A stretch of 64,000 nucleotides of DNA. Source: Thalassia testudinum (taxonomy: Eukaryota > Streptophyta > Magnoliopsida > Alismatales > Hydrocharitaceae). A program made the position numbers and the translations under genes. Of the stretch, positions 10,351-20,620 are shown piece after piece. The stretch's first letter is position 1. Every line of letters begins with the position of its first letter. Under the pieces are notes generated by a model. The model was not told the DNA's origin. It saw only the letters and a list, made by a program, of their open reading frames with translations, and did not search any database. The stretch spans positions 118,000,001-118,064,000 of the forward strand of contig JAZHRO010000013.1 in NCBI GenBank assembly GCA_037157565.1, given 5' to 3'.

Positions 10351-11702
10351 TTCCCTACCTATCCACGAGAAATTTCTAGATGAATCTCTTTTGGCAGTTC
10401 ACTTTGTTGAGTTCCCCTGGTACGTGGATATCGCGAACTACCTTGCCGCAAGCAAGATTCCCGCAAACCTATCCAAGGACCAGAAACTCACATTCACTGG
10501 GGAGGCCAAATTCGACCTCTGGGATGACCCACTGCTCTTCTGCATTAGAGCGGATCAAATTATTTGAAGATGCATCCCAGATTCTGAAATCCCTAGTGTG
10601 TTATCTTTTTGCCACAATGATGCTTGTGGTGGTCATTTCTCGGGATGAAAAACTGCTGCAAAAATTCTGTAGTCAGAATTTTTCTGGCAAACTATTTTTA
10701 GAGATACACACGAATACGCCCAACACTGCAAACGATGCCAGTCGGTCGGTTCTATGACCAGGAGAGGCATGATGCCACTCTAGCGCATCATGGTTGTAGA
10801 AGTGTTTGACGTCTGGGGCATCGATTTTATGGGCCCTTTTCCACACTCGCATGGCTTCGAGTACATATTACTAGCTGTTAACTATGTCTCAAAGTGGGTC
10901 GAGGCCCTCCCGGCGTGATGGGTTGATCATAAGACTGTCATTTCTTTCGTACGGCAGTACATCTTCGCGAGATTAGGAATACCTCGTGCTCTGATTAGCG
11001 ACGGGGGAAGCCACTTCATCCATGCCCATTTCAGGTCATTATTAAAGAAATACAAGGTACATCACTGTATAGACACCCCGTATCACCCACTGACCAATGG
11101 GCGGCTGAAGTGTTTAACCATCAGATAAAGCTGATTCTCCAGAAGATGGTTATACCAGATAGGAAGGACTGGTCCGATAAATTAGTTGATGCACTCTGGG
11201 CATATCAGACCGCATACAAGGCCCCACTCGGAATGTCAACATATCGTATGGTATATGGCAAGGCCTGTCACCTTCTTGTAAAGCTGGAACACCTCACCTT
11301 TTGGGCAGTGCGAAAATGTAACCTTGACCTCGATGTAGGAGGTCAAGAACGGAAACTCCAACTCAGTGAATTAGAAGAGATCAAACGGGAGGCCTATGAG
11401 AACGCATTGATATATAAGGACAAGACCAAGGCCTTTCATGACTGCCACATCTGGAGGAAAGCATTCACGCCCAACCAGTAAGTCTGGTTGTTCGATTCAC
11501 GATTAAAACTTTTCACAGGGAAGCTCAAGTCCAAGTGGACTGGCCCATATGTTGTGATTCATCCATATCCTAATGGGGCAGTCCAGATCAGGGACCCAAA
11601 ATTTGGGCATATATCTATGGTAAATGGCTAGCGCCTCAAGCCATTTTTGGCCTAGAAACCTCCTCCACCTGACGAGATCGTTCATCTTATTGAGGACGTG
11701 TG
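10351..11702 (+). pseudogene. int: Integrase of element B (decayed, one frameshift)
   Basis: Integrase inserts the DNA copy. The zinc-binding His/His and Cys/Cys pairs are visible (CHNDACGGH near 10600 and HCKRCQ near 10723). The catalytic residues are Asp at 10823-10825 (GIDFMGPFP), Asp at 11000-11002 (SDGGSHF) and Glu at 11107-11109. Stops in the pol frame are at 10565, 10646, 10670, 10781 and 10916. A one-base deletion at about 11103, inside the conserved TNG-x-AE region, is the first frameshift after 5825; coding then continues in the frame of 11110 to about 11702. The C-terminal part has LKSKWTGPYVV, common in this group, and no chromodomain. No env-like gene follows. Confidence 0.9.
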
Positions 11703-11717
11703 ATTGAATTCTCTCCT

Positions 11718-11982
11718 AGCTGGAGGCGTTAAACTCAGCACGTATAGATAGCTGTTATCCCACATTCCACCATCATCTATACATAACCATTTTTATATAT
11801 AGCATATTTTTTCTTTTAGCATATTTTCTTTCTGCATATTGCATACTGACAGGTTGGCCGGTGCTGAATGTATAATTTTAGGAGCAATTAGAGGTGATTT
11901 CTACCCATTCTCTCCCTGCTGTACTTATTTTCTTTTACATTCATGCATGAGGACATGCAAGAACTTAGGCATGGGGGGGTAG
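11718..11982 (+). other. Post-coding box and first hairpin/polypurine module of B
   Basis: The box at 11718-11744 contains GGAGGCGTTAAACTCAGCAC. The hairpin at 11944-11959 has arms TGCATG/CATGCA and loop AGGA, followed by CTTAGGCATGGGGGGGT (11964-11980). Equivalent modules occur in F, G and H. Confidence 0.8.
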
Positions 11983-12688
11983 ATACAATAAAACTGAAAA
12001 ATTTTTATGCCAACATTTAGGAAAACCTTGGAGCTGCATGTAAAACGTACTTTAGGACCCTAAATAAAAGAACAACCGACTCCACCTCCAATGCTCACAT
12101 TGGAGTTAAAAATCATCTGCAACAGCCATTTCCGACTCACTCGCTCACCTCTTGTTCTAAATTTAGGGTCAAGCTGAATGTAACCCGAAAGGGAAGTTTC
12201 ATGAAGTACAAATTATACGAGGTTACTTGTTTATAGCATATATACATATTGCATTCATGAATAAGATTATTTTATTAAGAGAATGCATTAGGGATTTTAT
12301 CCTCTAGTTGATTCCTATAATCTAAAATCCAATATAATTTTTCACACACGTAGAATTTGTAATGGATTCACGGTGAAGGTTGATAAACATCTTTAGTCTA
12401 TTGAGAAGGAGCAGTGCTTCTTCTCCTGAACCCTTGGACAGTGTTTTGGGAGTCAGGCAGATTTTCTTCCAAAAATCAACCAAATAGTGTGAGATGAGAG
12501 TAGAGTGTACTGGTGCTCTAAGATTAGTACGAGGAATCCGGAGTCCTAGATAATTAGGTGATGATACTCTGAGATTTGACATAGTTTTCACTCTCGATTC
12601 CTATGTATAAATTTTGTGTGAGGTTTTGAGAGCCACCAAATAAGGTAAATACACGGAGAGCGAGTTTTCATAAAAATAGGGCTAAGGT

Positions 12689-12706
12689 GGATGGTTACGA
12701 CCATTC
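12689..12706 (+). other. UACG-type hairpin in the 3' region of B
   Basis: GGATGGT, loop TACG, ACCATTC gives 7 bp including one G.T pair. In G (minus strand, 37304-37321) the same hairpin is ACCATCC, with a G-C pair instead, and the flanks match (AGGAGGGTA downstream in both). Confidence 0.75.
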
Positions 12707-13706
12707 TTTACGGAATCCTCGGCTGAAGGAGGGTATTGATGCCAAGGTCAGAAATACACCATCCTATCCATCTTTCCCAGTGTCGTGAGTAGGCACTTCC
12801 ACCGAATGAGCCACCCAATGTCTCTTGAGTACCACCAATACCTAAAAATGCCTCCTCAATAAAGTTCATGGATGTGTGCTAGTTGTGTTATGTTGAAAAA
12901 AAAAGGAAAGAGAAAAAAAATGAAATGAAAAAAAAAATGATGAAAAGAAAGAAAAATTGAAAAAAAAATTAGAAAAAGAAAAAGAAAGGAAAAAAAAGAG
13001 TGAATATTTAGTTCAATTGTATTGAGGCAATACCACCAAATAAATCTGAGATCCACCAAATATGGCCTTAACCCACCTTTCTTGTGTTTTTGACCGCCCG
13101 AATACTGGCTGAGGAATTCCGACTTAGTGTTAGGGTTATGGAAACTCAATTAAAGTGTTAATGCCAAGTGAGACCATCAAATATAGATCATATATGTGAA
13201 TTTGGTGAGGTTGTGAGCTCTAAAAAGAAAGAAAAGAAAAGAGAAAGAAAAAGAGTAAGAGATAATGAATACAAAGGAATCAAAAGAGAGCATAGTTTTT
13301 CTTGTCTTTCTCTGAATTGAGTTACTTAGTAATCAGGAATCTACATTCTGTAGCACTAGTCTCTATGTAGCACCAAGTGAGAGTGAGCCACCAAATATAT
13401 AATCTTTTCCCTCAGACATCCTCTACCTAAGCTTAAAGCCGGGGTGAAATTCATAGAATATCTTGAATACCCCGAGGGACGAAGTCCGGCTATCCTACTA
13501 GAATTTTACTAGGGGTCAAGTACAGGCTTTAGAGGTGTATCAATTTTTCACTCGAATCTGCTGCAAAAGCTACATGGCTGCACTTTCACGATTGTCTGGA
13601 TTTCTAGAGCATAGGATGAAAACAAAAAGGAGAAAAATCTCTAGGCATACACTTGATAAAATAATCAATCCCTTAGGAACCCTTCTATAAATAATTTAGT
13701 CTTGCA

Positions 13707-13742
13707 TTTGCTAGGGACTAGAAAGATTTAGGCATTGGGGTA
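13707..13742 (+). other. Second hairpin plus polypurine tract of B
   Basis: TTTGCTAG, loop GGA, CTAGAAA (13707-13724; one base missing from the right arm compared with F, G and H) is followed by TTAGGCATTGGGGTA (13728-13742), which abuts the 3' LTR and should prime plus-strand DNA synthesis. Confidence 0.8.
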
Positions 13743-15931
13743 TGATTGCGCAGCAATCATAGGTCTTAATTGACCCAAATTAGGTTAGGACTTTGCAGAA
13801 GTTAAGGTAATTCATGCATGCATAAGCATTATCTACATCTTTACTGCTTTCCTTTAGCTATGCATAAAATAATGTTATAATGTGCTGATTAAGTGTATTA
13901 TGTTAATTACAGGTAATAAGTTGGATCTGGAGCTGGATCTGAGGTTGGATGCGAAGCTAGATCAGGAATAATGGGTGTTGCAGCAGAGCTGGAGCAGAAG
14001 ACTTAGATTAGATGTAGTAGATAATAATGTAAGGGAGTTAAGGTATGCTACTCTATTAAGTAGGAATACAACAGTAAAATGTGAAGAGCTTAGGTCCATC
14101 TTAGCCCTAGGATAGCCTAGAGACTTCCCTAAGCCTTAGCCACCCTTAGATCAGGTCACCACACCTGAGGGAACCTTAAAACCCTAATTCCAACCTTTAT
14201 TTGGACATCTAGATGAATTATAAGACATCCAGAACCCTTAGCCAACTCCTGCACACCTTAAACCCACTTCTGTAGTGTTATTGGACGTCTAGACACTTGG
14301 TCAGACGTCCAATTTATGCAGAATACCCAAGATAGAACCTTGAATTCTTCCTGACTTTGATTGGATGTCCAGACAACAAGTCTGGACTTCTAATTTTTGA
14401 GTATAGGACATCTGATTCCATTTTTGGACGTCTGGAACTGTTCTCTAGTTCCTATTTTGAGATTCAAGCCTTGATCTTGAATCTCTAGCTCCCTAAGCCT
14501 AATTCCAACCCCATAGGATCCTAAATTAAGGTACCCTAACCCTAGTACACCACCTCTAGACCTCCCCAAGGACCTAATTAGGTCTTCACTAGACCCAATT
14601 GACTTAGATCATAGTCAATTACCATTACCTAAGTCAATGGGACTCAAGGGTCCAATTGAGCTTGTATCTCAACATACACAAGTCCAATTGGACTTAGTGA
14701 GAGTCCAATTGACCCAAGCCCAACCTAATTGAGTTATTTCACTCTCAATTAGGTTCACACTCATTCAATTAAACTTGGGTTAAGTTTAATTGCAATTCCC
14801 CCTTAGCAATTAGGGTTTGCAACCCTAATATAAGGCCTACACCTACACAAACTCCTTAGGACCTAACCTAGACCACTTAGCCACCTAGGGCATGACCACA
14901 CAGTCACACACACACACACATTCATGCACACACACCCATCTAGAGTTCTCTAGAACTCTCTTCAAGTGGCACCACTCTTGGTTTCCAAATTTAGCAACCA
15001 AGAGTCATTCAATTCTTAGATCCACTTTTTATGGATCTAAGAACTACTCTCTCTCTCACCATGGCTGGCCACTCATGGAACTCTCTCTAGAGAGTTCCAC
15101 ACTTCTCTGGAGAGACTCCCTTAGGTCTATGAAAAGACCTAAGGGGTGGCCATTTGCACGCATCCCATTCTTGGCACTCATCCATCTAGGTTAGCTACAT
15201 CTCCACCTCCACTCTACCTCCATGAGGAGCACCACCATGGAAGCCACCATCTCCACGCCAGGATGTTGGATCACCTCTCCAACTTCTCTCTAAGGGTTGG
15301 CCTAAGCACCATTGGCCACCCGTCCTTCTCCTCTCAGCCACTCAAAGGCCATCGGAGCCCACCTCCGAATGCCCTTCTTTTCTGCTAGATTAGTAACTTA
15401 GCTCTTCATAGTTTTATTGCTTTCATTTACTACTTAGTAGTATAGCACTTATTCTCCCCCAATGATGCATGCAAAATCCCCCCATAGATTCCTGTATGCG
15501 ATCATTTTCTGTTAGCTACTTTTATGTTTTCAAGCTTTCCTTTACAAGCTTTCCTCTAAATTCCATGTTGCCAACATCTTCCTGAATGAATGAATGAAAG
15601 AAATATTTTTTTATATATATATCTTTGTGTTGAAAATCACCATGAGCTTATTGATTGCAAAATATTTCTTGTGATTAAAGTTTCCTACTTTCATTATCAT
15701 CTATTGCAACTAAGCATGTCGTGTTTAAATACGTAATAACCATAAACCGCTATGCGACTGTAAATAAGTAGAGGGAAAAGATCGATTTCAGATTTGAAAA
15801 AATGCCTCCTAGAGACGAACGATCGGGACTCAAAGTCTCGTTATCTTTTTATAAATATTCTTGTCTGATTGTATTGCACACTATACTATGACGCATTTTC
15901 CCATCAAAACGCATTCTACGACTGCCAAACA
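13743..15931 (+). repeat. 3' LTR of element B
   Basis: It is 2189 bp and pairs with 2083-4245, including the inverted repeats (14942-15145) and the U5 motif (15804-15823). The GAGGT duplication follows at 15932. The small open frames inside it (14892-15194, 15146-15388) are LTR sequence. Confidence 0.93.
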
Positions 15932-17420
15932 GAGGTGGTGTTCAGTGGTGCTTTTAGGTAGACGGAATGACAAATAGATAGAGGGGTTTTGTATGGAGGC
16001 ATACAATAGAAGTTTTGGAGGTGGTGGTGTGATGTTTGGTGGTGTGTGGTGGTGGCATGGGCTCACCGGAGCCCTTACTGGAGCGGAGGAAGACGATGGG
16101 GGAATAGGGTGAACGATGATCGAATTAGGTTAAGAAGGGGTTGCATGAAGTCTAGGGAGAAAGGGGAGGAAGTTGAGCTAATTTATGGATGAAGGGAGGA
16201 AGGGTGGCGTCGGCTGTGGTTGGCTGGCACCGAGATGAAGCTTGCTCCGGTGAGGTGAACGACGGCGATGACGAGGTTAGGAAGCTCTGGTTTTGGCCCA
16301 CCAGACGCGAAAGAAGAAGAAGAAGGAGGTGCTCTCAATTTGATCATTGAGAGGTCATAAGAAGACAGGGGAAGTAGTCGCCAGAGCTTAGGTCGGAGCT
16401 TGGCTGAGGAGAGAAGAGGAATATTTTATCCTTAAACCTAGCTAAGGAGAAGCAGCGTGCATTGTAGGTCCATTTATAGGCTTAGGATGGAGTTCCAAGC
16501 TTGGAAACAAGCTTGGAAACTCTGAGCTTCTTGCACACATATGATAAATGTGCATTCAAATGATTCGCATGAGGAATCTAGAGGGTTTGAGGATCTATGA
16601 ATGGTCTCATTTAGATGGGAATTCTTCAAGGAATCTCCCTTTCAATTTTGGGAGTGTTTGATTGAGAATCGAGCGAAAAATCCTCACTCGAATCTCGACG
16701 GTGAAGTTTTGACCTTCCAAAAATGGCATGGGGACCTGTTTGCAAATAATGATGATAAACTTAGGGACCTATTTACAATTATTTCAAAAGTTAGGGGCAT
16801 ATGTGTGGGAGAAAAGAGTCAGATAGGAGTGTAATGTTAACTAAGTCAAGGTCATCTCTAATTGGGCCCAAATTTTGGTACAAACCTAATTTGGACCCAA
16901 GGAATCTGATGGTGAAGTCAGATTTAGGTTTTGACTAAGTTTGACTGGGTAATTTACGTAAAAATCCTAAATTAGGGCAACTGCCCATCTAAGACTATTT
17001 TAGGTCAAAATGGGCTTTGATGGTCAAATCAATGATGCCAAACCATAGAGAATATTTTTATATGATTTTTAGAGGGTTTAGGTGAATTTTATCCTTAACA
17101 TAACCTCAGTTAATTAAGCGGGTCTATTTTTAAGGTTTCAGATTCATTTAATTCTCGTAACGCGTGAAAACACATTTCTCTCTACATAAACCCACTTATT
17201 AGACATTTATGACCATTTAACCTTTAATCAACCCCTGAAAAACCCTGTGATTGTTCTGCAATTAGGATATTCTGTTAAAACTGTAGTTTTACCCCTATTT
17301 TCATGTTTATCTCACAGAATGGATATGCAGTGAATTACGGTCCTTTGGCGGTCATGTAGGAGCATTTATCTGTTGATTATGGCTAATAAAGGGTAGATAT
17401 GGCTGACGATGACATTATCA
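15932..17420 (-). repeat. LTR of element A, U3-side part
   Basis: This continues the A LTR split by B. On the minus strand, about 16840-17390 matches the U3 start of the H LTR (55087-55640), for example ACTTCACCAT(C/T)(A/G)GATTCC and TCCAAATTAGGTTTGTACCA. The proposed outer end is TGATAATG at 17420 (minus), similar to TGATGAGAG in H. Joined with 903-2082 it is about 2.66 kb, close to H's 2.88 kb. Confidence 0.7.
16471..16479 (-). promoter_or_regulatory. Probable TATA box of LTR A
   Basis: On the minus strand this reads CTATAAATG, at the position corresponding to TCTATAAAAGG in the H LTRs (48985 and 56019). Confidence 0.5.
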
Positions 17421-17932
17421 TTAGTTCCTCAGACCTACGAGGATCTCCACACCATTAAGAATGATCCATTCTCCAACTCATATAACCATGGATGGTGTAA
17501 TCATCCGAACTTCGCATGGTCGGGAAATAATAAGAACTCGAGATCTCATTTCTAATCCCGACCACAAGCTCTGCAACCATATCAGCCCTCTTAGCCTAGG
17601 CCCAACCCGAATTACCAATCGAGGCTTGCCAAGGAAGATCAAATGAGCTTGATTTTGTAAGCCTTGGTTGACATCCAGAAGACTAATGTGGCTATGCAGA
17701 AATAGCACAAAGAAGAGATCACAGAGGTTCGAAATCAACTCGCAAAGATGGCTGGGGACACGTCAGCCTGGTATACTCCCTTCCCAACCTTTTTTGAATC
17801 CGAATAATGTGCTGAACTAGAGGTGCGTTATGAACCCAAATCACGACCAAGCTCACTATGTCTATCAGGCCCCTTCTGCTCCATTACTCGACGGGATGGA
17901 AGCCTCCACATCATATGCGGGATATCAGTAGC
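17421..17932 (+). pseudogene. gag relic C (Athila-like)
   Basis: In the frame of 17460 it encodes a gag tail: NPGW-like WCNHPNFAWSG (about 17487-17525), a Gln/Pro-rich stretch, then LAKEDQMSL and a helical segment with Gln and Lys. The same order is seen in B gag at about 6920-7300 and F gag at 27400-27650. Stops interrupt the frame near 17550, 17595, 17660 and 17704. It lies between the ends of LTR A and LTR D and is probably the old element into which one or both inserted. Confidence 0.65.
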
Positions 17933-18821
17933 TGATCGCAAATTAGTGTGATTTGTAAAAGTTGAGAATTAAGCCATTGTAACATGCAATTTTGATCGTT
18001 TTGAATTTATAAAAGTCTGAGTTCTCGATGAGTATTCGGGTCATCCCAAGGGAGGTAGGAATGTTTTTAAAATCTCTCACTTGAATTTTATAAATCAACT
18101 TTCTTTTTGGTTTTAGAAATATGTATTTTTTTTAGGGAAAAACAATTGCAAAGAAAATAGGAATTGGCATTGCGAGAAATTGAAAGTAACAAGTGCCTTG
18201 ATTTTCCAACTCACTCCAAGCAAGGGAGGCTTGAAATAATGAAAAAACAAGTCACAACAATAATCACAAACTAACTTAAACAAAAAGTAGAGGAATGCTT
18301 CTTGAATTAAAAACTTATTTTACAACGGGTTGGAGAATTCACAAATGAGAGGGATTCCCACTTGTAATCTACAAAAAAATTCTAACACTACACTACCATG
18401 GAAAAAATATAAAAAGACCGTAGAAGAAAGCTTAGGAAGAAGAAGATGTTGATGCAGACTCTCGCTCCAATTTAGGTTGCCCTTGAATTGATGGAAGCTT
18501 GCTTCTGGCTCTCCTTCCTTTTGGCAAGCCCTAGGTGGGGTGCGCCTGGCTCCTCCTAGAGTGGAAGATTTCCACTCCAAATCTCCTCCTTAGGGTGGCG
18601 TGGGCCACCCTTCTTGCTCCTCCTCTGGACATTGTCCTTACTTGGCCTTCCTCCTTGGTTTGGTGATGACACAAGCAAGAAGAAGAAGTTGAAGCCACCA
18701 AGGAGATAGAGTGTCTCCTTGATCTTCCGCCTCCTCTCCTTCCTTCCTTGGACGTTGGTAATGGTCGATCTAGGTGGGAAAAAATGTAACCAAGGATGAT
18801 CTTAATGTGGTGGTTATATAG

Positions 18822-18831
18822 GTATTTATAG
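18822..18831 (-). promoter_or_regulatory. Probable TATA box of LTR D
   Basis: On the minus strand this reads CTATAAATAC; the homologous site in E is CTATAAAAAG at 59242-59251. Confidence 0.5.
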
Positions 18832-19379
18832 AGTGGAAGTGGGTAGGGTAGGCATGTAGGGAAATGGATGGCTAGGATGCATTTTTGGTGGTGGTTAGAT
18901 GATCTAATGGCTAGGGTTAGTTGGCACCAAGTGAAGGGTTTTGGTGGCTTTTGGGTAGACGGTTAGGATGGGTATGTTGTAGGATCTATGGCTAGGGTTA
19001 CTTGGTGCCATCCTAAAGGGTGCAAGGGGGGGAGTTGATGGGTGAAAGGGAACCTAAAAATTGGCACCAAAAATGAAGAGAAGCCTCCATTTTGGTGCCA
19101 CCAAGGAGGGTTCTAGAAGGAGGGTTAGGATGTGTTGAGAGGGTAGGTGTATGGTGGCGATGAGGGGGTTTTTGGAGGGAAAATTGTGGTGCCAACTATG
19201 GGTAGTTATAGGGTGGTTGGTGCCACTTTAGGTGGTGTATTTTGGTGGTTAGTGGGGTGAAGGGACGTGTTATGTGGTTGGCACCAAGGTGGATTAGGAG
19301 TAGGTTAGCTAGGTGAACTAAATTTAGGTCTTTTTTTGGTGGAGTTAGCTAGGTAGGTTGGAAGGCCATGTAGGTGGAG

Positions 19380-20040
19380 CTAGGTAGAGCTTAGATAAGC
19401 TAGCTAAGCTAGCTTAACTAGTAGGGTAGTAGTGGATGAGCTAGGGTTATGAGAAGAGAAGCTAAGGAGGAGCTATCTAGAGCTGCACCGGAGCTGGTGA
19501 CTGTTGAAGAGAACAGCAAGGAGCTACCTTAGCTGGCTTAGCTTTCTAGTTCTTTGCAAGCTGCTAAGCCAAGCTAAAGTAAGCTGGCTTCTGCTGAATT
19601 GAGCTGAGGTGAGCTGGGTCTGATCTTCCTGGGGATAACCTAGTTAGCTGAAGTAGCTAGCTTAGGTAAAATAGTTTAGCTCAACTAGGTTGAGCTGAGT
19701 GGAGTCTCCGGGAGTAGGACTTGAGCTGGCCTCAGCTAGTTGAGGTCATCTTCAGTTGACTTGAGTTGAGTGAAGTTGGAAGTAGCTGGACCTGAGCAGA
19801 GGTGGACTCTTGTCAACTTAGTTGAGCTAGCTAGAGGTATCAGTGAATTGATTAGAGCAAGGATGAGCTAGACTCAACTAAGTTGAGCTGGATCTGAGTT
19901 GAGTTGAGGTAAGTTGAGCTAAGTTGAGATACCTTGAGCTACCATCCAGCTAAGATGAGCTGAATGGAGCTTAAGGGAGCTAAACCTAACTCATGTGGGA
20001 TGATAAGTAGCTGAGATGAGCTAGATCCAGCTAGGGTTTA
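19380..20040. repeat. AGCT-rich degenerate repeat region in LTR D
   Basis: Words such as TTAGCTAA, GAGCTGAG and TAAGTTGAGCT recur every 10-20 bp. The homologous region in E is split across about 34085-34550 and 58257-58530. Confidence 0.75.
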
Positions 20041-20270
20041 GCTAAAATGATCTTCTTCACTTCTGCCTTCTTGAGTGCTAGGTTTTAAAGGTTTGATCAT
20101 TTGCTTATCCTTATCACTAAAGTAAATATGTCAAAAACACAAAAAGAATGTAATGCATTCCTAACCTAGATTATGCCTAAATGCAACCTAGAAACCCGTT
20201 TGTGGAGTTAAAAACCTAAGAGCTAAATTTGTTTTAAGGCATAAGAATGATGATAAACTGGCGTTTATCA

Positions 20271-20505
20271 AACCCCCATAATTATCTTTTGCTAGTCCTT
20301 TAGCAAAAATTTAATTTTACAAAATAGATTTTTGGGAAATACTACTTTTTTTGACTTTAGAGAAAAAGGAGATTGTAGCACTTTGGTTGATTAAAAATAT
20401 GAAAGGCACGGGATTTGTTAAAGATAAACATCAGGATTTGTCTTTGGATCCAAAGATTAGATGAATCAAGATCAATGTATCCTTTACAAATTCACAAGTT
20501 AACTC
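20271..20505 (-). mobile_element. 3' end of element D internal region, with hairpin and polypurine tract
   Basis: On the minus strand a hairpin (arms TTTTGCTA 20308-20301 and TAGCAAAA 20294-20287, 6-nt loop AAGGAC) precedes ATTATGGGGGTT and the LTR start. The rest is noncoding. The region ends at the AACTC duplication of solo LTR E and continues at 60178. Confidence 0.75.
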
Positions 20506-20620
20506 TGATAAGTGCCAGTTATCATCATTCTTATGCCCTAAAACAAACCTAGCTCATAGGATTTTTACTCCGCAAATGGGTTTTTGGGCTGTATTTAGGC
20601 ATTAATTAGGCTAGGCATGC

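Larger units (their letters stand above)
11703..13706 (+). other. Long 3' noncoding region of element B
   Basis: About 2 kb separates pol from the 3' LTR. It has purine tracts (about 12895-13010), repeated CCACCAAATA-like words (near 12628, 12798, 13032, 13048, 13170 and 13389), and conserved hairpins annotated separately. From about 12600 on it is similar to the minus strand of element G at about 36326-37400. The minus-strand open frames 12322-12591 and 12856-13149 are not convincing genes. Confidence 0.75.
2083..15931 (+). mobile_element. Element B: full-length Athila-like Ty3/gypsy retrotransposon
   Basis: The element has two similar LTRs (2083-4245 and 13743-15931) starting TGATT and ending AAACA. 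It is flanked by a perfect 5-bp duplication, GAGGT, at 2078-2082 and 15932-15936. A tRNA-Asp-type PBS follows the 5' LTR. The order gag, protease, reverse transcriptase, RNase H, integrase places it in Ty3/gypsy. The gag-protease style and absence of a chromodomain suggest the Athila/Tat group. No env-like frame was seen. It is inserted in the LTR of element A. About 29 in-frame stops and a lost protease aspartate make it non-functional as it stands. Confidence 0.93.
17933..20270 (-). repeat. 3' LTR of element D
   Basis: On the minus strand it starts TGATAAACGCC at 20270 and ends TTTGCGATCA at 17933. A hairpin and polypurine tract lie just upstream in minus orientation (20271-20308), so this is a 3' LTR. 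The U5 motif is inverted at 18039-18055 (GGGTCATCCCAAGGGAGG). It is the inverted homologue of solo LTR E. It contains TTGGCACCAA-like decamers and an AGCT-rich stretch. Open frames 18320-18580 and 19013-19195 are LTR sequence. Confidence 0.8.

Noticed and set aside
6101..10918. Reassigned or suppressed TAG codon in element B
   Set aside because: The TAG excess with an open frame looks like recoding, but TGA and TAA stops, a protease Asp loss and an integrase frameshift are also present, and cytosine deamination explains the pattern without new biology.
11703..13706. env-like gene in element B
   Set aside because: Athila-like elements sometimes carry one, but the 2 kb after integrase has no long frame or membrane segments that I accept on either strand.
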